Positions 8,994-15,311 of a DNA stretch of 20,248 nucleotides are shown here, piece by piece; positions within the stretch are counted from its first letter, which is position 1, and every line of letters starts with the position of its first letter. The DNA lies in NCBI GenBank assembly GCA_001940725.1, contig MDVR01000005.1, positions 1 through 20,248 on the forward strand, given 5' to 3'. The notes beneath the pieces were generated by a model, which saw only the letters and a list, made by a program, of their open reading frames with translations, searched no databases and had not been told where the DNA came from. Made by a program: the position numbers and the translations under genes. Source of the DNA: Candidatus Heimdallarchaeota archaeon LC_2 (lineage in GTDB: Archaea > Asgardarchaeota > Heimdallarchaeia > Heimdallarchaeales > Kariarchaeaceae).

Positions 8994-9799
8994 TACCAAT
9001 ATTTCCAATTTTTCTTTTCTTTCAATTCATCATAGATTATTTTCGCTGCTTCATTTGCTGCTTTTATGGCAATTTTTTCCCCTTTGACCTCAAATTCATC
9101 AGTTACTCGATTTGCATAGACTGCACAAATCGCACCTACATTTAAGTTAAATAAAGATCCAAGAACAAACATCAAACTAGATTCCATTTCAAAGTTCAAC
9201 ACATTTGCTTTTTGAAGATCTTCAACCAAATTAGATCTATGACTGGGTAAATAATTCATATATTCTCGTCCTTGACCGACATAAAACGACGAAGAACTAG
9301 CTGTTATTCCAACATGATAAGGTAAATTGTTTTCTTCGCATGCTTGAATTAATGATGAGGTCACCATTCTGGATGCGAAAGCGGGAAATTCTTTCATTAC
9401 ATAATGATTACTAGTGTCTTCAAGTCTGACAGCTGCTTCTGAAATTATTAATTCACCTATTTCAATATCTTTTTTTATCGTTCCACATGACCCGACTCTA
9501 ATTATATTACTAACTCCGACGTTGTTTAACTCAGCTAGTACAATTTCACATGCGGAAGGCCCAATTCCACTTGAAATGGCAGCTATTTCTTCACCTTTGA
9601 ATTGTCCCTTATAAGTTACAAACTGTCTATATTCGGCAAATTTTTCCCTTTTATCCCAATTCTTCGCAATTTTTACAACACGTTTAGGATCTCCAGGCAT
9701 AATAACAACATTAGGTAAATCCCCCGGTTTTGCTTTGATGTGATATTGCAATCCTTCATCGGTTGAAACAGTTGTTGCACTTGTTTTTTTCTTTGCCAT
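8990..9799 (-). CDS. udp: nucleoside phosphorylase, uridine phosphorylase type
   Basis: 269 residues, the size of the PNP/UDP family 1 fold. The order of motifs is right: [14 protein letters not shown] (phosphate-binding GDP..R, about 28-41), [24 protein letters not shown] (101-108; the typical GxxG(S/T) with a Cys), and [14 protein letters not shown] with the EMES motif (204-207) that contacts ribose. It would split uridine, or a related nucleoside, with phosphate to the base plus ribose 1-phosphate in salvage. Base specificity is not certain from sequence, so it might be a broad purine/pyrimidine phosphorylase. A lysine-rich N-terminal tail of about 15 residues ([12 protein letters not shown]) precedes the fold. 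The start is ATG at 9799. It is convergent with kbl and divergent from the ABC ATPase gene, with 136 bp between. Confidence 0.88.
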   Translation of the reverse strand: MAKKKTSATTVSTDEGLQYHIKAKPGDLPNVVIMPGDPKRVVKIAKNWDKREKFAEYRQFVTYKGQFKGEEIAAISSGIGPSACEIVLAELNNVGVSNIIRVGSCGTIKKDIEIGELIISEAAVRLEDTSNHYVMKEFPAFASRMVTSSLIQACEENNLPYHVGITASSSSFYVGQGREYMNYLPSHRSNLVEDLQKANVLNFEMESSLMFVLGSLFNLNVGAICAVYANRVTDEFEVKGEKIAIKAANEAAKIIYDELKEKKNWKYWY

Positions 9800-9887
9800 G
9801 CAATTGATTTATCTGAAAAAGTTAATTTGTCCTTCTATAAGAACCCATTAAATTGCAAAATTGATTGAACAAATTCAAAACATTAAC

Positions 9888-9917
9888 TTCAGTAAATATC
9901 TGAATTAATTTATTTAA
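9888..9917 (+). promoter_or_regulatory. putative promoter and inverted repeat ahead of the ABC ATPase gene
   Basis: TTTATTTAA-like TATA sequence at about 9909-9917 stands roughly 22-25 bp before GTG 9936, which fits a leaderless archaeal transcript. Just upstream is an inverted repeat TTCAG-N7-CTGAA (9888-9892 and 9900-9904), a possible operator. The region is very A/T-rich, so support is modest. Confidence 0.3.
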
Positions 9918-9935
9918 TTAGAAAAATCATCAATC

Positions 9936-10688
9936 GTGAAAGAATTTTCTTCAATTAATTCCATACAGCTTGAATCAATTGAATTATCATTTAATGGCGT
10001 AATAATTCTTTCAAATTTAAACTTAAAACTAGATAAAACTGGGATTAATTGTATTTTAGGTCCAAACGGATCAGGAAAAACATTAACAAATAAAATTCTC
10101 TCTCTTCTTATTAAACCAAATAAGGGTAGAATAAGTTGGAATGGTATTCAAATTGATGATCAAAAGGATATTAATGATTTAGTTCATCTTAGAAGAAAAA
10201 TTGGATACATGTCACAAAAACCCCTGTTTCTAAAAAAATCATTACGTGAAAATGTTGAATTACCCTTAATATTCAGAGGTTATACAAAAGAAAAACGTCG
10301 TTTGATTGTTGATGAGGGATTAAAAGAGTTTAACTTATTAGAATTTCAAAATCGGTCACCTCAAAAATTATCTTTAGGAGAACAGCAAAGGGCTTCATTT
10401 CTTAGAACCATTATATCAGATCCACAGATATTAATTCTTGATGAGCCAACATCATCACTGGATCCAGCTAATACCCTTTGGTTCGAAGACTACATGAAAA
10501 ATAATATTGATTATAAAACACAATTAGTAGTAATAACGAGTCATGATCAATTTCAAGTAAAAAGAATCGCTCATAATATCAGTTTCATCATCAGAGGAAC
10601 AGTTGTGGAGAGCGGACTTGTAGATAAGATGGCAAATCCAGATAATTCGCAAGTTAAAAAATATCTATCAGGTGAATTGCGATTTTAA
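9936..10688 (+). CDS. tupC: ABC transporter ATPase, likely tungstate (TupC-type)
   Basis: 250 residues with all ABC motifs: Walker A GPNGSGKT (42-49), Q-loop YMSQKPLFLKKSLRENV (about 91-107), signature LSLGEQQRA (145-153), Walker B ILILDEP (165-171) followed by a D-loop TSSLD, and switch His in VVITSHDQ. It hydrolyses ATP to drive import through a paired permease. The best partner is the TupB-type permease at 11285-11965 with its binding protein, which has no ATPase gene of its own nearby. The two parts are on opposite strands and separated by a DUF1684 gene, so the pairing is an inference. The start is GTG at 9936, close to a TATA-like sequence, so the mRNA may be leaderless. No membrane segments are present. 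Confidence 0.82.
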   Translation: MKEFSSINSIQLESIELSFNGVIILSNLNLKLDKTGINCILGPNGSGKTLTNKILSLLIKPNKGRISWNGIQIDDQKDINDLVHLRRKIGYMSQKPLFLKKSLRENVELPLIFRGYTKEKRRLIVDEGLKEFNLLEFQNRSPQKLSLGEQQRASFLRTIISDPQILILDEPTSSLDPANTLWFEDYMKNNIDYKTQLVVITSHDQFQVKRIAHNISFIIRGTVVESGLVDKMANPDNSQVKKYLSGELRF

Positions 10689-10701
10689 GAATGTTCAACA
10701 A

Positions 10702-11223
10702 TTAATAAGTTGTATTTTTCTCTCCAGCTAATATTGATACTTTCAAATGGTTTTCAAAAGGGGGAAGTGGACAAGAATAATTTTCATTATATGCACAATA
10801 AGGTGAATACGCTTTATTAAAATCAAGAATAAATTTTTCTCCCTCTTTCTCTATGTCCAGGTATCTTCCAGCACCATATGTTTCATTCCCAGAAGTAACA
10901 TCTCTAAATGGAATAAAATAATAGTCTGGATTATCTGCTTGTTGATATATATGAATAGGAACTTCATCTGCGTCAAGTACAAATTTCAAGAATCCAATTC
11001 TGAAATAATCCCTTATCATACCATCTGAAGTTTCCATTTGGATTGTTTCTGGATTATCATATCTTTCTAACTGAAGTATGAAGACATAATTTTCATTAAT
11101 TGGGTAGTAATCCAAAGATACGAATTTGTTTCTGTCATGATGAGGAATTGGCGATTGGTGACTCTTTTTAAAAAATTGATCTTTTTGAGTTCGAGCAATT
11201 TCAATATCTTTTTTGTAACTCAT
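10702..11223 (-). CDS. DUF1684 family protein
   Basis: 173 residues. The C-terminal half carries the strongly conserved DUF1684 core: YFIPFRDVTSGNETYGAGRYLDIE, then DFNKAYSPYCAYNENYSCPLPPFEN and VSILAGEK. The N-terminal half contains a beta-rich region with FVSLDYYPINENYVFILQLER, also family-like. Family members are widespread in bacteria and archaea and their biochemical role is not established, so none is given here. There is no signal peptide or membrane helix. The gene lies between the tungstate-type ATPase gene (convergent, 13 bp apart) and the tupB permease gene (same strand, about 60 bp upstream). It could be the last gene of the minus-strand transporter operon, or have its own promoter. 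Start is ATG at 11223. Confidence 0.85.
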   Translation of the reverse strand: MSYKKDIEIARTQKDQFFKKSHQSPIPHHDRNKFVSLDYYPINENYVFILQLERYDNPETIQMETSDGMIRDYFRIGFLKFVLDADEVPIHIYQQADNPDYYFIPFRDVTSGNETYGAGRYLDIEKEGEKFILDFNKAYSPYCAYNENYSCPLPPFENHLKVSILAGEKNTTY

Positions 11224-11284
11224 TGTATAGTTATACTATTCTAAAGAATTTAAATCAATCGTATTGGATTCCGAACTTGATATA

Positions 11285-11965
11285 TTATTCTTGATTTGTT
11301 TTCATTTGTATTCTAGTCATCAGTAAGGTCACACTATAACTAATTGAAAGTAGAATCAAACCTAGAGCAAGTGCGATATCGTTTCTCCCTTTTGAAATTT
11401 CTGTTATAATTGCTGTTGTTAATACCCTTGTATGGAATCTGATATTACCTCCGACTATTAGGATGGCACCAACCTCAGACACTGCTCTTCCAAAAGCTAA
11501 AATTATTGCAATCATGATATCATATCGTGATTCATCAATAGTGATAAAAAATAGCTGCCTTTTAGTAGCTCCAAACGAAAGTACTGTTTCTGAAAAATCC
11601 GATGGCAATGCTCGAATTGAGGATCTAGTAACTCCAATAATAATTGGCATTGTCAGGATTGCTTGAGCAAGGATCATGGCTATTGGAGTAAATAAAATTT
11701 GTAATGATCCTAAAGGGCCATTCCTTGAGATCATTATATATACAACTAACCCAACAAGAACAGGAGGTAAACCCATTGCTGTATTCAAAATTGCAGTCAA
11801 TAACATGGAATTTTTATCTCGTCTAAGGCCTAAATAAACACCTACTGGAATACCAATTAAAATTGAAATTAGGACTGCTGTAATTGAAATGAATACTGAC
11901 AGACCAGCAATTTCCCAAATTTCTCTGGAATTGATTAATAATAATATTACATCAATAAATGCCAT
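11285..11965 (-). CDS. tupB: ABC transporter permease, tungstate (TupB-type)
   Basis: 226 residues with about five to six membrane helices. The cytoplasmic loop contains ALPSDFSETVLSFGATKRQLFFITIDESRYDIMIAIILAFGRAVSEVGAILIVGG. This is the EAA-type ATPase-coupling loop with the conserved 'GA...L......A........L...R...E.GA...VGGN' pattern of the TupB/WtpB group. It also has TMGLPPVLVGLVVYIMISRNGPLG, a TupB-specific N-terminal signature. The subunit forms the membrane channel that receives tungstate from the binding protein. The ATG follows the binding-protein stop by 6 bases, and GAGG spanning that stop serves as ribosome-binding site, so the two are co-translated. Tungstate is favoured over molybdate because of the TupA-type binding protein. 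Confidence 0.88.
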   Translation of the reverse strand: MAFIDVILLLINSREIWEIAGLSVFISITAVLISILIGIPVGVYLGLRRDKNSMLLTAILNTAMGLPPVLVGLVVYIMISRNGPLGSLQILFTPIAMILAQAILTMPIIIGVTRSSIRALPSDFSETVLSFGATKRQLFFITIDESRYDIMIAIILAFGRAVSEVGAILIVGGNIRFHTRVLTTAIITEISKGRNDIALALGLILLSISYSVTLLMTRIQMKTNQE

Positions 11966-11971
11966 TTTTCC

Positions 11972-12823
11972 TCACTTACTTGAAATAGGGGTAAATAATA
12001 CCTTTCCTGCAATTTTATAATTACTAACTAATTCCATGGTTGAATTTTTTAATAGAAATTCTAGAAATAGTAATGCAAATTCCTTATTGCGATCTGGAAA
12101 TTTTATTGGTGATACTATTAGGTAGCTATACGGATTATATAAAATTTGATCACCATCAAAAATAATATCGGATTTTATATTCGCATTTTCTTTTAACTGT
12201 AAATAAGTCCCCATATCTGATAATGTATATCCATTATTTTCAGCAGAAATTGTTAAAGTAGAAGCCATTCCTGTTCCAGTTTCAAGATACCAATCACTAT
12301 CTTCAGCAGAAACACGCAAACTGGAATTTTCCCAAATCTCCATTTCTTTAATATGGGTCCCTGATAAATCCCCCCGACTATAAAATTCGATTTTCTTGTT
12401 TTCACCTGCGGTATATATTCTCACGAATGCTTCCCTTGCTGATGAAGACATGCTGACATTAGCAGGGTCTTTTGAAGGACCTACAATTACAAAGAAATTG
12501 AACCACAAGGTTGTTTTATTGACCCCATATCCACTGTTAATTAATTCATCTTCAAGTGATGGTGCATGAATTAAAATTGCATCAACCTCACCATTTTTTG
12601 CTAAATCTGCTGCTACACCTGACCCTCTTGCGATAACTTTTACATTAACACCATATTGATTTTCGAAAACTGGGATTAAAATATCTAAAAGTCCTGAATT
12701 TTCAACACTTGTCGTTGTGGCTAAGACAATCACATCCTTTTGTGTTTGGTTTGCGATATACAAGTTGAATCCGATAATAATAGTTAGTATGATTGCTGAA
12801 GCAACATATTTTTTATGCACCAT
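11972..12823 (-). CDS. tupA: tungstate-binding protein, membrane-anchored (TupA-type)
   Basis: 283 residues. After an N-terminal hydrophobic helix (about 8-25) the mature part starts VIVLATTTSVENSGLLDILIPVFENQYGVNVKVIARGSG. This is the TupA family start, whose TTTS motif lines the oxyanion pocket. It continues with VDAILIHAPSLEDELINSGYGVNKTTLWFNFFVIVGPSKDPANV, also diagnostic. It captures tungstate outside the cell and delivers it to TupB. There is no lipobox Cys, so anchoring is probably by the uncleaved N-terminal helix, as common in archaea. It lies 11 bp downstream of the SPOUT-like gene and 6 bp upstream of tupB, forming one minus-strand operon. Tungsten use implies tungsto-enzymes such as aldehyde:ferredoxin oxidoreductases elsewhere in the genome. 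Confidence 0.9.
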   Translation of the reverse strand: MVHKKYVASAIILTIIIGFNLYIANQTQKDVIVLATTTSVENSGLLDILIPVFENQYGVNVKVIARGSGVAADLAKNGEVDAILIHAPSLEDELINSGYGVNKTTLWFNFFVIVGPSKDPANVSMSSSAREAFVRIYTAGENKKIEFYSRGDLSGTHIKEMEIWENSSLRVSAEDSDWYLETGTGMASTLTISAENNGYTLSDMGTYLQLKENANIKSDIIFDGDQILYNPYSYLIVSPIKFPDRNKEFALLFLEFLLKNSTMELVSNYKIAGKVLFTPISSK

Positions 12824-12834
12824 TTTGTTTGTTC

Positions 12835-13311
12835 CTACTTACTAAAAGTAAACTTACCCGTAAATAGAGCCAATCCCAAAGTTAATGTTCCTGTACTCCC
12901 TAAATCACCCGCAGGGATCTGAATTATCTCATCACCTTTCTCAAGATCCTTTCGAGATAATCCTGGTTCATTTCCTCCAAATACAATTGCATAGCGTTTG
13001 TTTCTTAAATCATTAAGGAATTCTTTTGTCAAATTCTTGTCACCATATGGTGGTGGTGCAATTACAATAATCACTTCTGGTTGAAAAAGTTCCTTTACAT
13101 CTTCAATATCCAACAATGACATGAAGTTTACATTTTGTTTGATAGCCATTTTTTGAGCAGCTGGTAGACCTCGCTGAGCAGCTGATCCTTGTGCATGGGT
13201 TATGATAAGTGTTTTAAAACCCATACCTGATGCAATTTTTATAAAATCTGTACAACTTTTGGGAGAAGTAACATTATGTAAAACTATAATTGGAAAGGAG
13301 GGATTATTCAT
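12835..13311 (-). CDS. SPOUT-superfamily (SpoU-like) methyltransferase-like protein, COG4080 type
   Basis: 158 residues with an alpha/beta pattern and a C-terminal segment YAIVFGGNEPGLSRKDLEKGDEIIQIPAGDLGSTGTLTLGLALF. This matches the knotted SAM-binding region of SpoU/TrmH-type RNA 2'-O-methyltransferases: motif 2 'GxExxGLs', and motif 3 'IPmxGxxxSLNvsvAxai' in altered form. The N-terminal HNVTSPKSCTDFIKIASGMGFKTLIITHAQGSAAQRGLPAA resembles motif 1 but keeps no obvious N-R catalytic pair. Archaeal proteins of this type have been labelled both 'SpoU rRNA methylase family' and, less plausibly, 'RecB-family nuclease'. The RNA target is unknown. It is the first gene of the operon with tupA (11 bp gap), while coaD lies 79 bp upstream. 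Confidence 0.7.
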   Translation of the reverse strand: MNNPSFPIIVLHNVTSPKSCTDFIKIASGMGFKTLIITHAQGSAAQRGLPAAQKMAIKQNVNFMSLLDIEDVKELFQPEVIIVIAPPPYGDKNLTKEFLNDLRNKRYAIVFGGNEPGLSRKDLEKGDEIIQIPAGDLGSTGTLTLGLALFTGKFTFSK

Positions 13312-13390
13312 GAACTAAATTAAATTGTTCAAAATATAACTCCTCATATTGTTTTGATTATTTGATGAATTGTTTTAGATATAATTTTAA

Positions 13391-13870
13391 TTATTCACCA
13401 TGATTTGAATATCTTTTAGTTCTAATCCTTGATGATGAAATTACCTCCCCATTTCCATCATATTCCCAAGGAATTGTTACAATATCTAGAATATTTAACC
13501 CATTGTTTATTCTAATTACATTTATTGAATCAGCAGTCCTTCTTGTTTCATACGAAACCACAATTAAATCTGCTTTTTTGTCGGTAATAGATGGTCCATA
13601 CGGGTTATCTAGAATTCCAACAGTAGCAATAAATTTGTTTTCTAAGAGAAAATCATTTACAGATTTAATTCTTACATCGAGTTTTTGGATTTTGTCATTA
13701 AACAATTTTCCTTCAAATAATGTTTTTCCAAATTGATCAGAAATTACACCTATGAAAGCATCCTTTGCTAAATTGCAAGCAGTTGAAATTAACAAAGCAT
13801 GTCCAGAATGGAAATTATCAAATGTCCCGCCCAATACAGCTTTCTTGAATAGTTTTATATCATTTCTGAT
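13391..13870 (-). CDS. coaD: phosphopantetheine adenylyltransferase, archaeal/eukaryotic type
   Basis: The motifs GGTFDNFHSGHALLI (HxGH nucleotidyl-transfer site) near the N-terminus and ISSSRIR near the C-terminus identify the archaeal/eukaryotic phosphopantetheine adenylyltransferase, which joins ATP and 4'-phosphopantetheine to dephospho-CoA plus pyrophosphate. The only standard start in frame is TTG at 13834, immediately before GGTFD. That would delete the first beta-strand of the Rossmann fold. The frame is open upstream and encodes IRNDIKLFKKAVLGGTFD, a normal family N-terminus. A perfect GAGGTGAT stands 5 bases before ATC 13870, so I extend the gene to that codon; ATA 13858 is an alternative. 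An in-frame TGA sits three codons further upstream. The product is about 159 residues. Confidence 0.85.
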   Translation of the reverse strand: MRNDIKLFKKAVLGGTFDNFHSGHALLISTACNLAKDAFIGVISDQFGKTLFEGKLFNDKIQKLDVRIKSVNDFLLENKFIATVGILDNPYGPSITDKKADLIVVSYETRRTADSINVIRINNGLNILDIVTIPWEYDGNGEVISSSRIRTKRYSNHGE

Positions 13871-13875
13871 ATTAT

Positions 13876-13883
13876 ATCACCTC
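13876..13883 (-). promoter_or_regulatory. strong Shine-Dalgarno of coaD without a standard start codon behind it
   Basis: GAGGTGAT on the minus strand is a perfect complement of the archaeal 16S rRNA 3' end (anti-SD). The next codons in the coaD frame are TAT AAT ATC AGA. A start at ATC 13870 would have a 5-base spacing. The spacing is far too long for TTG 13834. Confidence 0.55.
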
Positions 13884-14095
13884 ATAATACTTAATTTAAT
13901 TTTGTATATCTTTAGTTTTAATGCTTAACCAATATCTACATTCCTAGTTTAACAGTTATTTAGTGCACTAATATTATTCTTCAATTTAAAAAATGATTAA
14001 TTTGATATGTTATTAGTCAAATTATTTCACCAATAAAATGACCTCAATGGAAATTAAAGTATTTCTAGATGGTTTTCTTGTTCATTGAATATAAT

Positions 14096-14103
14096 TTTAT
14101 ATA
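14096..14103 (+). promoter_or_regulatory. archaeal TATA box for the permuted 5S rRNA locus
   Basis: TTTATATA, the closest match to the archaeal TATA consensus in this region, is preceded by the purine-rich GAATATAA. Transcription would begin about 25 bases further on, near 14126-14130, leaving a leader of about 60 bases before the pairing leader strand. A weaker TATA-like GATATAAT at about 14155-14162 could instead start transcripts close to 14184. Confidence 0.5.
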
Positions 14104-14130
14104 CTCTAATTTTTGACACTAAATTGTTGA

Positions 14131-14148
14131 CTGATCTTCCAAGATCGG
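14131..14148 (+). other. stem-loop in the leader of the permuted 5S transcript
   Basis: CTGATCT and AGATCGG pair over 7 bp (one G-U) around a TCCA tetraloop. A second short stem, TTGAT/ATCAA around TAAT, follows at 14171-14184. They lie between the predicted TATA box and the pre-5S leader strand and may be processing or protective elements. No tRNA or box C/D structure was found here. Confidence 0.3.
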
Positions 14149-14187
14149 TTCAAGAGATATAATCAATAAGTTGATTAATATCAAAGT

Positions 14188-14340
14188 AGGCTCCTTAACC
14201 GGGAAAGTTAAGCCTCGCATCGGGCTCTGTTTGTACTAATTTGCGCGAGCATTTGGGAAGGCTGCCACGTTGCATTTAATTGCGGCCATAGAGCGAGTGT
14301 GACACCGGGAAACATCCGAACCCCGATAGTTAAGGAGTTT
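14188..14340 (+). ncRNA. precursor of permuted 5S rRNA with terminal helix and bulge-helix-bulge splice motif
   Basis: Leader CTCCTTAAC (14191-14199) pairs perfectly with trailer GTTAAGGAG (14329-14337), and three more pairs (A-U and two G-U) extend it to 14188/14340. Moving inward, CGGG (14200-14203) pairs with CCCG (14322-14325). Bulge AAA (14204-14206) lies on the leader strand and bulge ATA (14326-14328) on the trailer strand. GTT (14207-14209) pairs with AAC (14319-14321). On each strand 5'-to-3' the order is helix, 4-bp helix, 3-nt bulge, helix, which is the polarity of canonical tRNA-splicing-endonuclease substrates. Cleavage is expected between the second and third bulge bases, 14205/14206 and 14327/14328. 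A competing hairpin pairs CTTAAC (14194-14199) with GTTAAG (14207-14212). Confidence 0.85.
14206..14327 (+). rRNA. 5S ribosomal RNA, circularly permuted (3' half before 5' half)
   Basis: 5S rRNA sits in the large subunit central protuberance with uL5 and uL18. Its landmarks are all present, but in swapped order. The 3' half comes first: GTTAAGCC (14207-14214), TTGTACT of loop E (14231-14237), a GCGA tetraloop (14245-14248) closed by TGC/GCA, and GGGAAG (14255-14260). The 5' half follows: GCGGCCATAG (14282-14291) and loop C ending CCGAAC (14316-14321). Joining 14327 to 14206 gives CCGAACCCCGAT-AGTTAAGCC, the standard helix III-loop B sequence. Predicted helices: I, GTTGCA/TGCGGC (14269-14274 with 14281-14286), capped by TTTAAT; II, GCGAG/CTCGC (14293-14297 with 14214-14218); III, CGGG/CCCG with a 12-nt loop; IV with the GCGA loop. 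Segment lengths in helix IV and loop E match those recalled for Thermoplasma 5S. Helix V pairs poorly by eye, and an alternative helix I (GGCTGC/GCGGCC) exists. The spliced product is 122 nt, or 116 nt without the hexaloop. Confidence 0.88.
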
Positions 14341-14345
14341 TTTTT
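14338..14345 (+). terminator. oligo-T terminator of the 5S locus
   Basis: Eight consecutive T residues directly follow the GTTAAGGAG trailer. U-tracts on the coding strand are sufficient terminators in archaea. This placement defines the 3' end of the precursor just past the terminal helix. Confidence 0.7.
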
Positions 14346-14534
14346 ATGCGCAAATTTTCACTATTTCCCAAAATTAGATTATACCTCCCTTTAATTCCTT
14401 AGCATCATAGCTTTAGGTTTTAATTTCAAACAATAACTATCGATTATGATACTCTCAATTGTTATACTAATAATATTCGATATTATATTTAGCCGATGGT
14501 TTGTATTTGTTTATATTAAAATAATTATGTTTCA

Positions 14535-15200
14535 TTATTTAATAAAAAGTGATAATGTGTTTTTTACTTTGTTTGGGAGAAAGATACTCAAGGTCATTAT
14601 TATTCGTCCAACTACTTCGATGGCAAAAAAAGTAGCGGCAACATAAAAATTCTCAGATCTCATTGCTATAACACCAATCCCTTCGAATAGGATCATCATT
14701 ATTGTTGCTAATGTCATAAGAAAAATTCTGTACCTTGCTAGAAGATATGGTGACTGTCGAAAGACAAACAAAAACATTTGAGTGATAATAATTATCATTG
14801 TTAAACTAAAAACAAAAATCCCTATTATACTCAAATAAGAATTTTCTATTATTGCGCCAACAATGAATAAAAGTATTCCTGAGGCTGTTGAAACAACAGC
14901 TGTTCTGTGTTTATCAGTATCTAAATTGATAACAAGTGCCCCCCATGTCACTAAAAATATTGCGGAAAATAATGCACTCAAGGCAGGGGCAAATTGTCTA
15001 AAATTACTATTTTGATATTTAATACCTAACGCCCGAGTTAAAAATATAAGATTATAAAAAATTAAAATGCCTATCATAGAAATTGTTGGTTTCTGTTTAA
15101 TTGAAGATTTTAGTCGAATCAATTCTGGAATTAAAAGTCCAAATCCTATTAAGCTCCTACTTACCTCAGTATAATATATTAACTGTAAATTTGAAATCAT
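14535..15200 (-). CDS. multi-pass membrane protein, unknown function
   Basis: I do not recognise a family. The 221 residues contain about seven predicted membrane helices: around 10-26, 39-56, 72-91, 101-118, 123-145, 156-175 and 185-208. Short loops are rich in Lys and Arg on alternating sides, and the topology resembles small seven-helix integral proteins. I see no retinal-binding Lys or other catalytic residue in a convincing place, so no rhodopsin claim is made. It is transcribed on the minus strand, toward the 5S locus, so the two are convergent with about 190 bp between. That gap (14346-14534) holds only A/T-rich sequence, apart from a short stretch complementary to part of the 5S. Start is ATG at 15200; the divergent GTPase gene begins 111 bp away. 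Confidence 0.7.
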   Translation of the reverse strand: MISNLQLIYYTEVSRSLIGFGLLIPELIRLKSSIKQKPTISMIGILIFYNLIFLTRALGIKYQNSNFRQFAPALSALFSAIFLVTWGALVINLDTDKHRTAVVSTASGILLFIVGAIIENSYLSIIGIFVFSLTMIIIITQMFLFVFRQSPYLLARYRIFLMTLATIMMILFEGIGVIAMRSENFYVAATFFAIEVVGRIIMTLSIFLPNKVKNTLSLFIK

Positions 15201-15311
15201 TTGTAACTGATAAAATTGATCGATTTTAGTATAAGAATACAGTAATTTCGAAATATTTGATATTTAGCTATTAATTAAGCTGTTTAAGAAGGATAATCTC
15301 CTAAATTAATC

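Noticed and set aside
13868..13886. In-frame ATG AGG TGA upstream of coaD as a selenocysteine or read-through start
   Set aside because: The GAGGTGAT is better explained as a Shine-Dalgarno site, and no SECIS-like element is seen. A start at the downstream ATC or ATA needs no read-through.
14141..14165. GGTTCAA resembling a tRNA T-loop
   Set aside because: No acceptor, D or anticodon stems can be built around it.
14187..14345. Reading the 5S-like locus as a pseudogene or two separate 5S fragments
   Set aside because: The exact splice-motif geometry at the joint, the perfect 9-bp terminal helix, the natural product length and the intact conserved bases argue for a functional gene. Loss of function would not preserve these.
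14446..14646. Open frame of 66 codons on plus
   Set aside because: It overlaps the convergent membrane protein gene, is short and low in complexity, and resembles no family.
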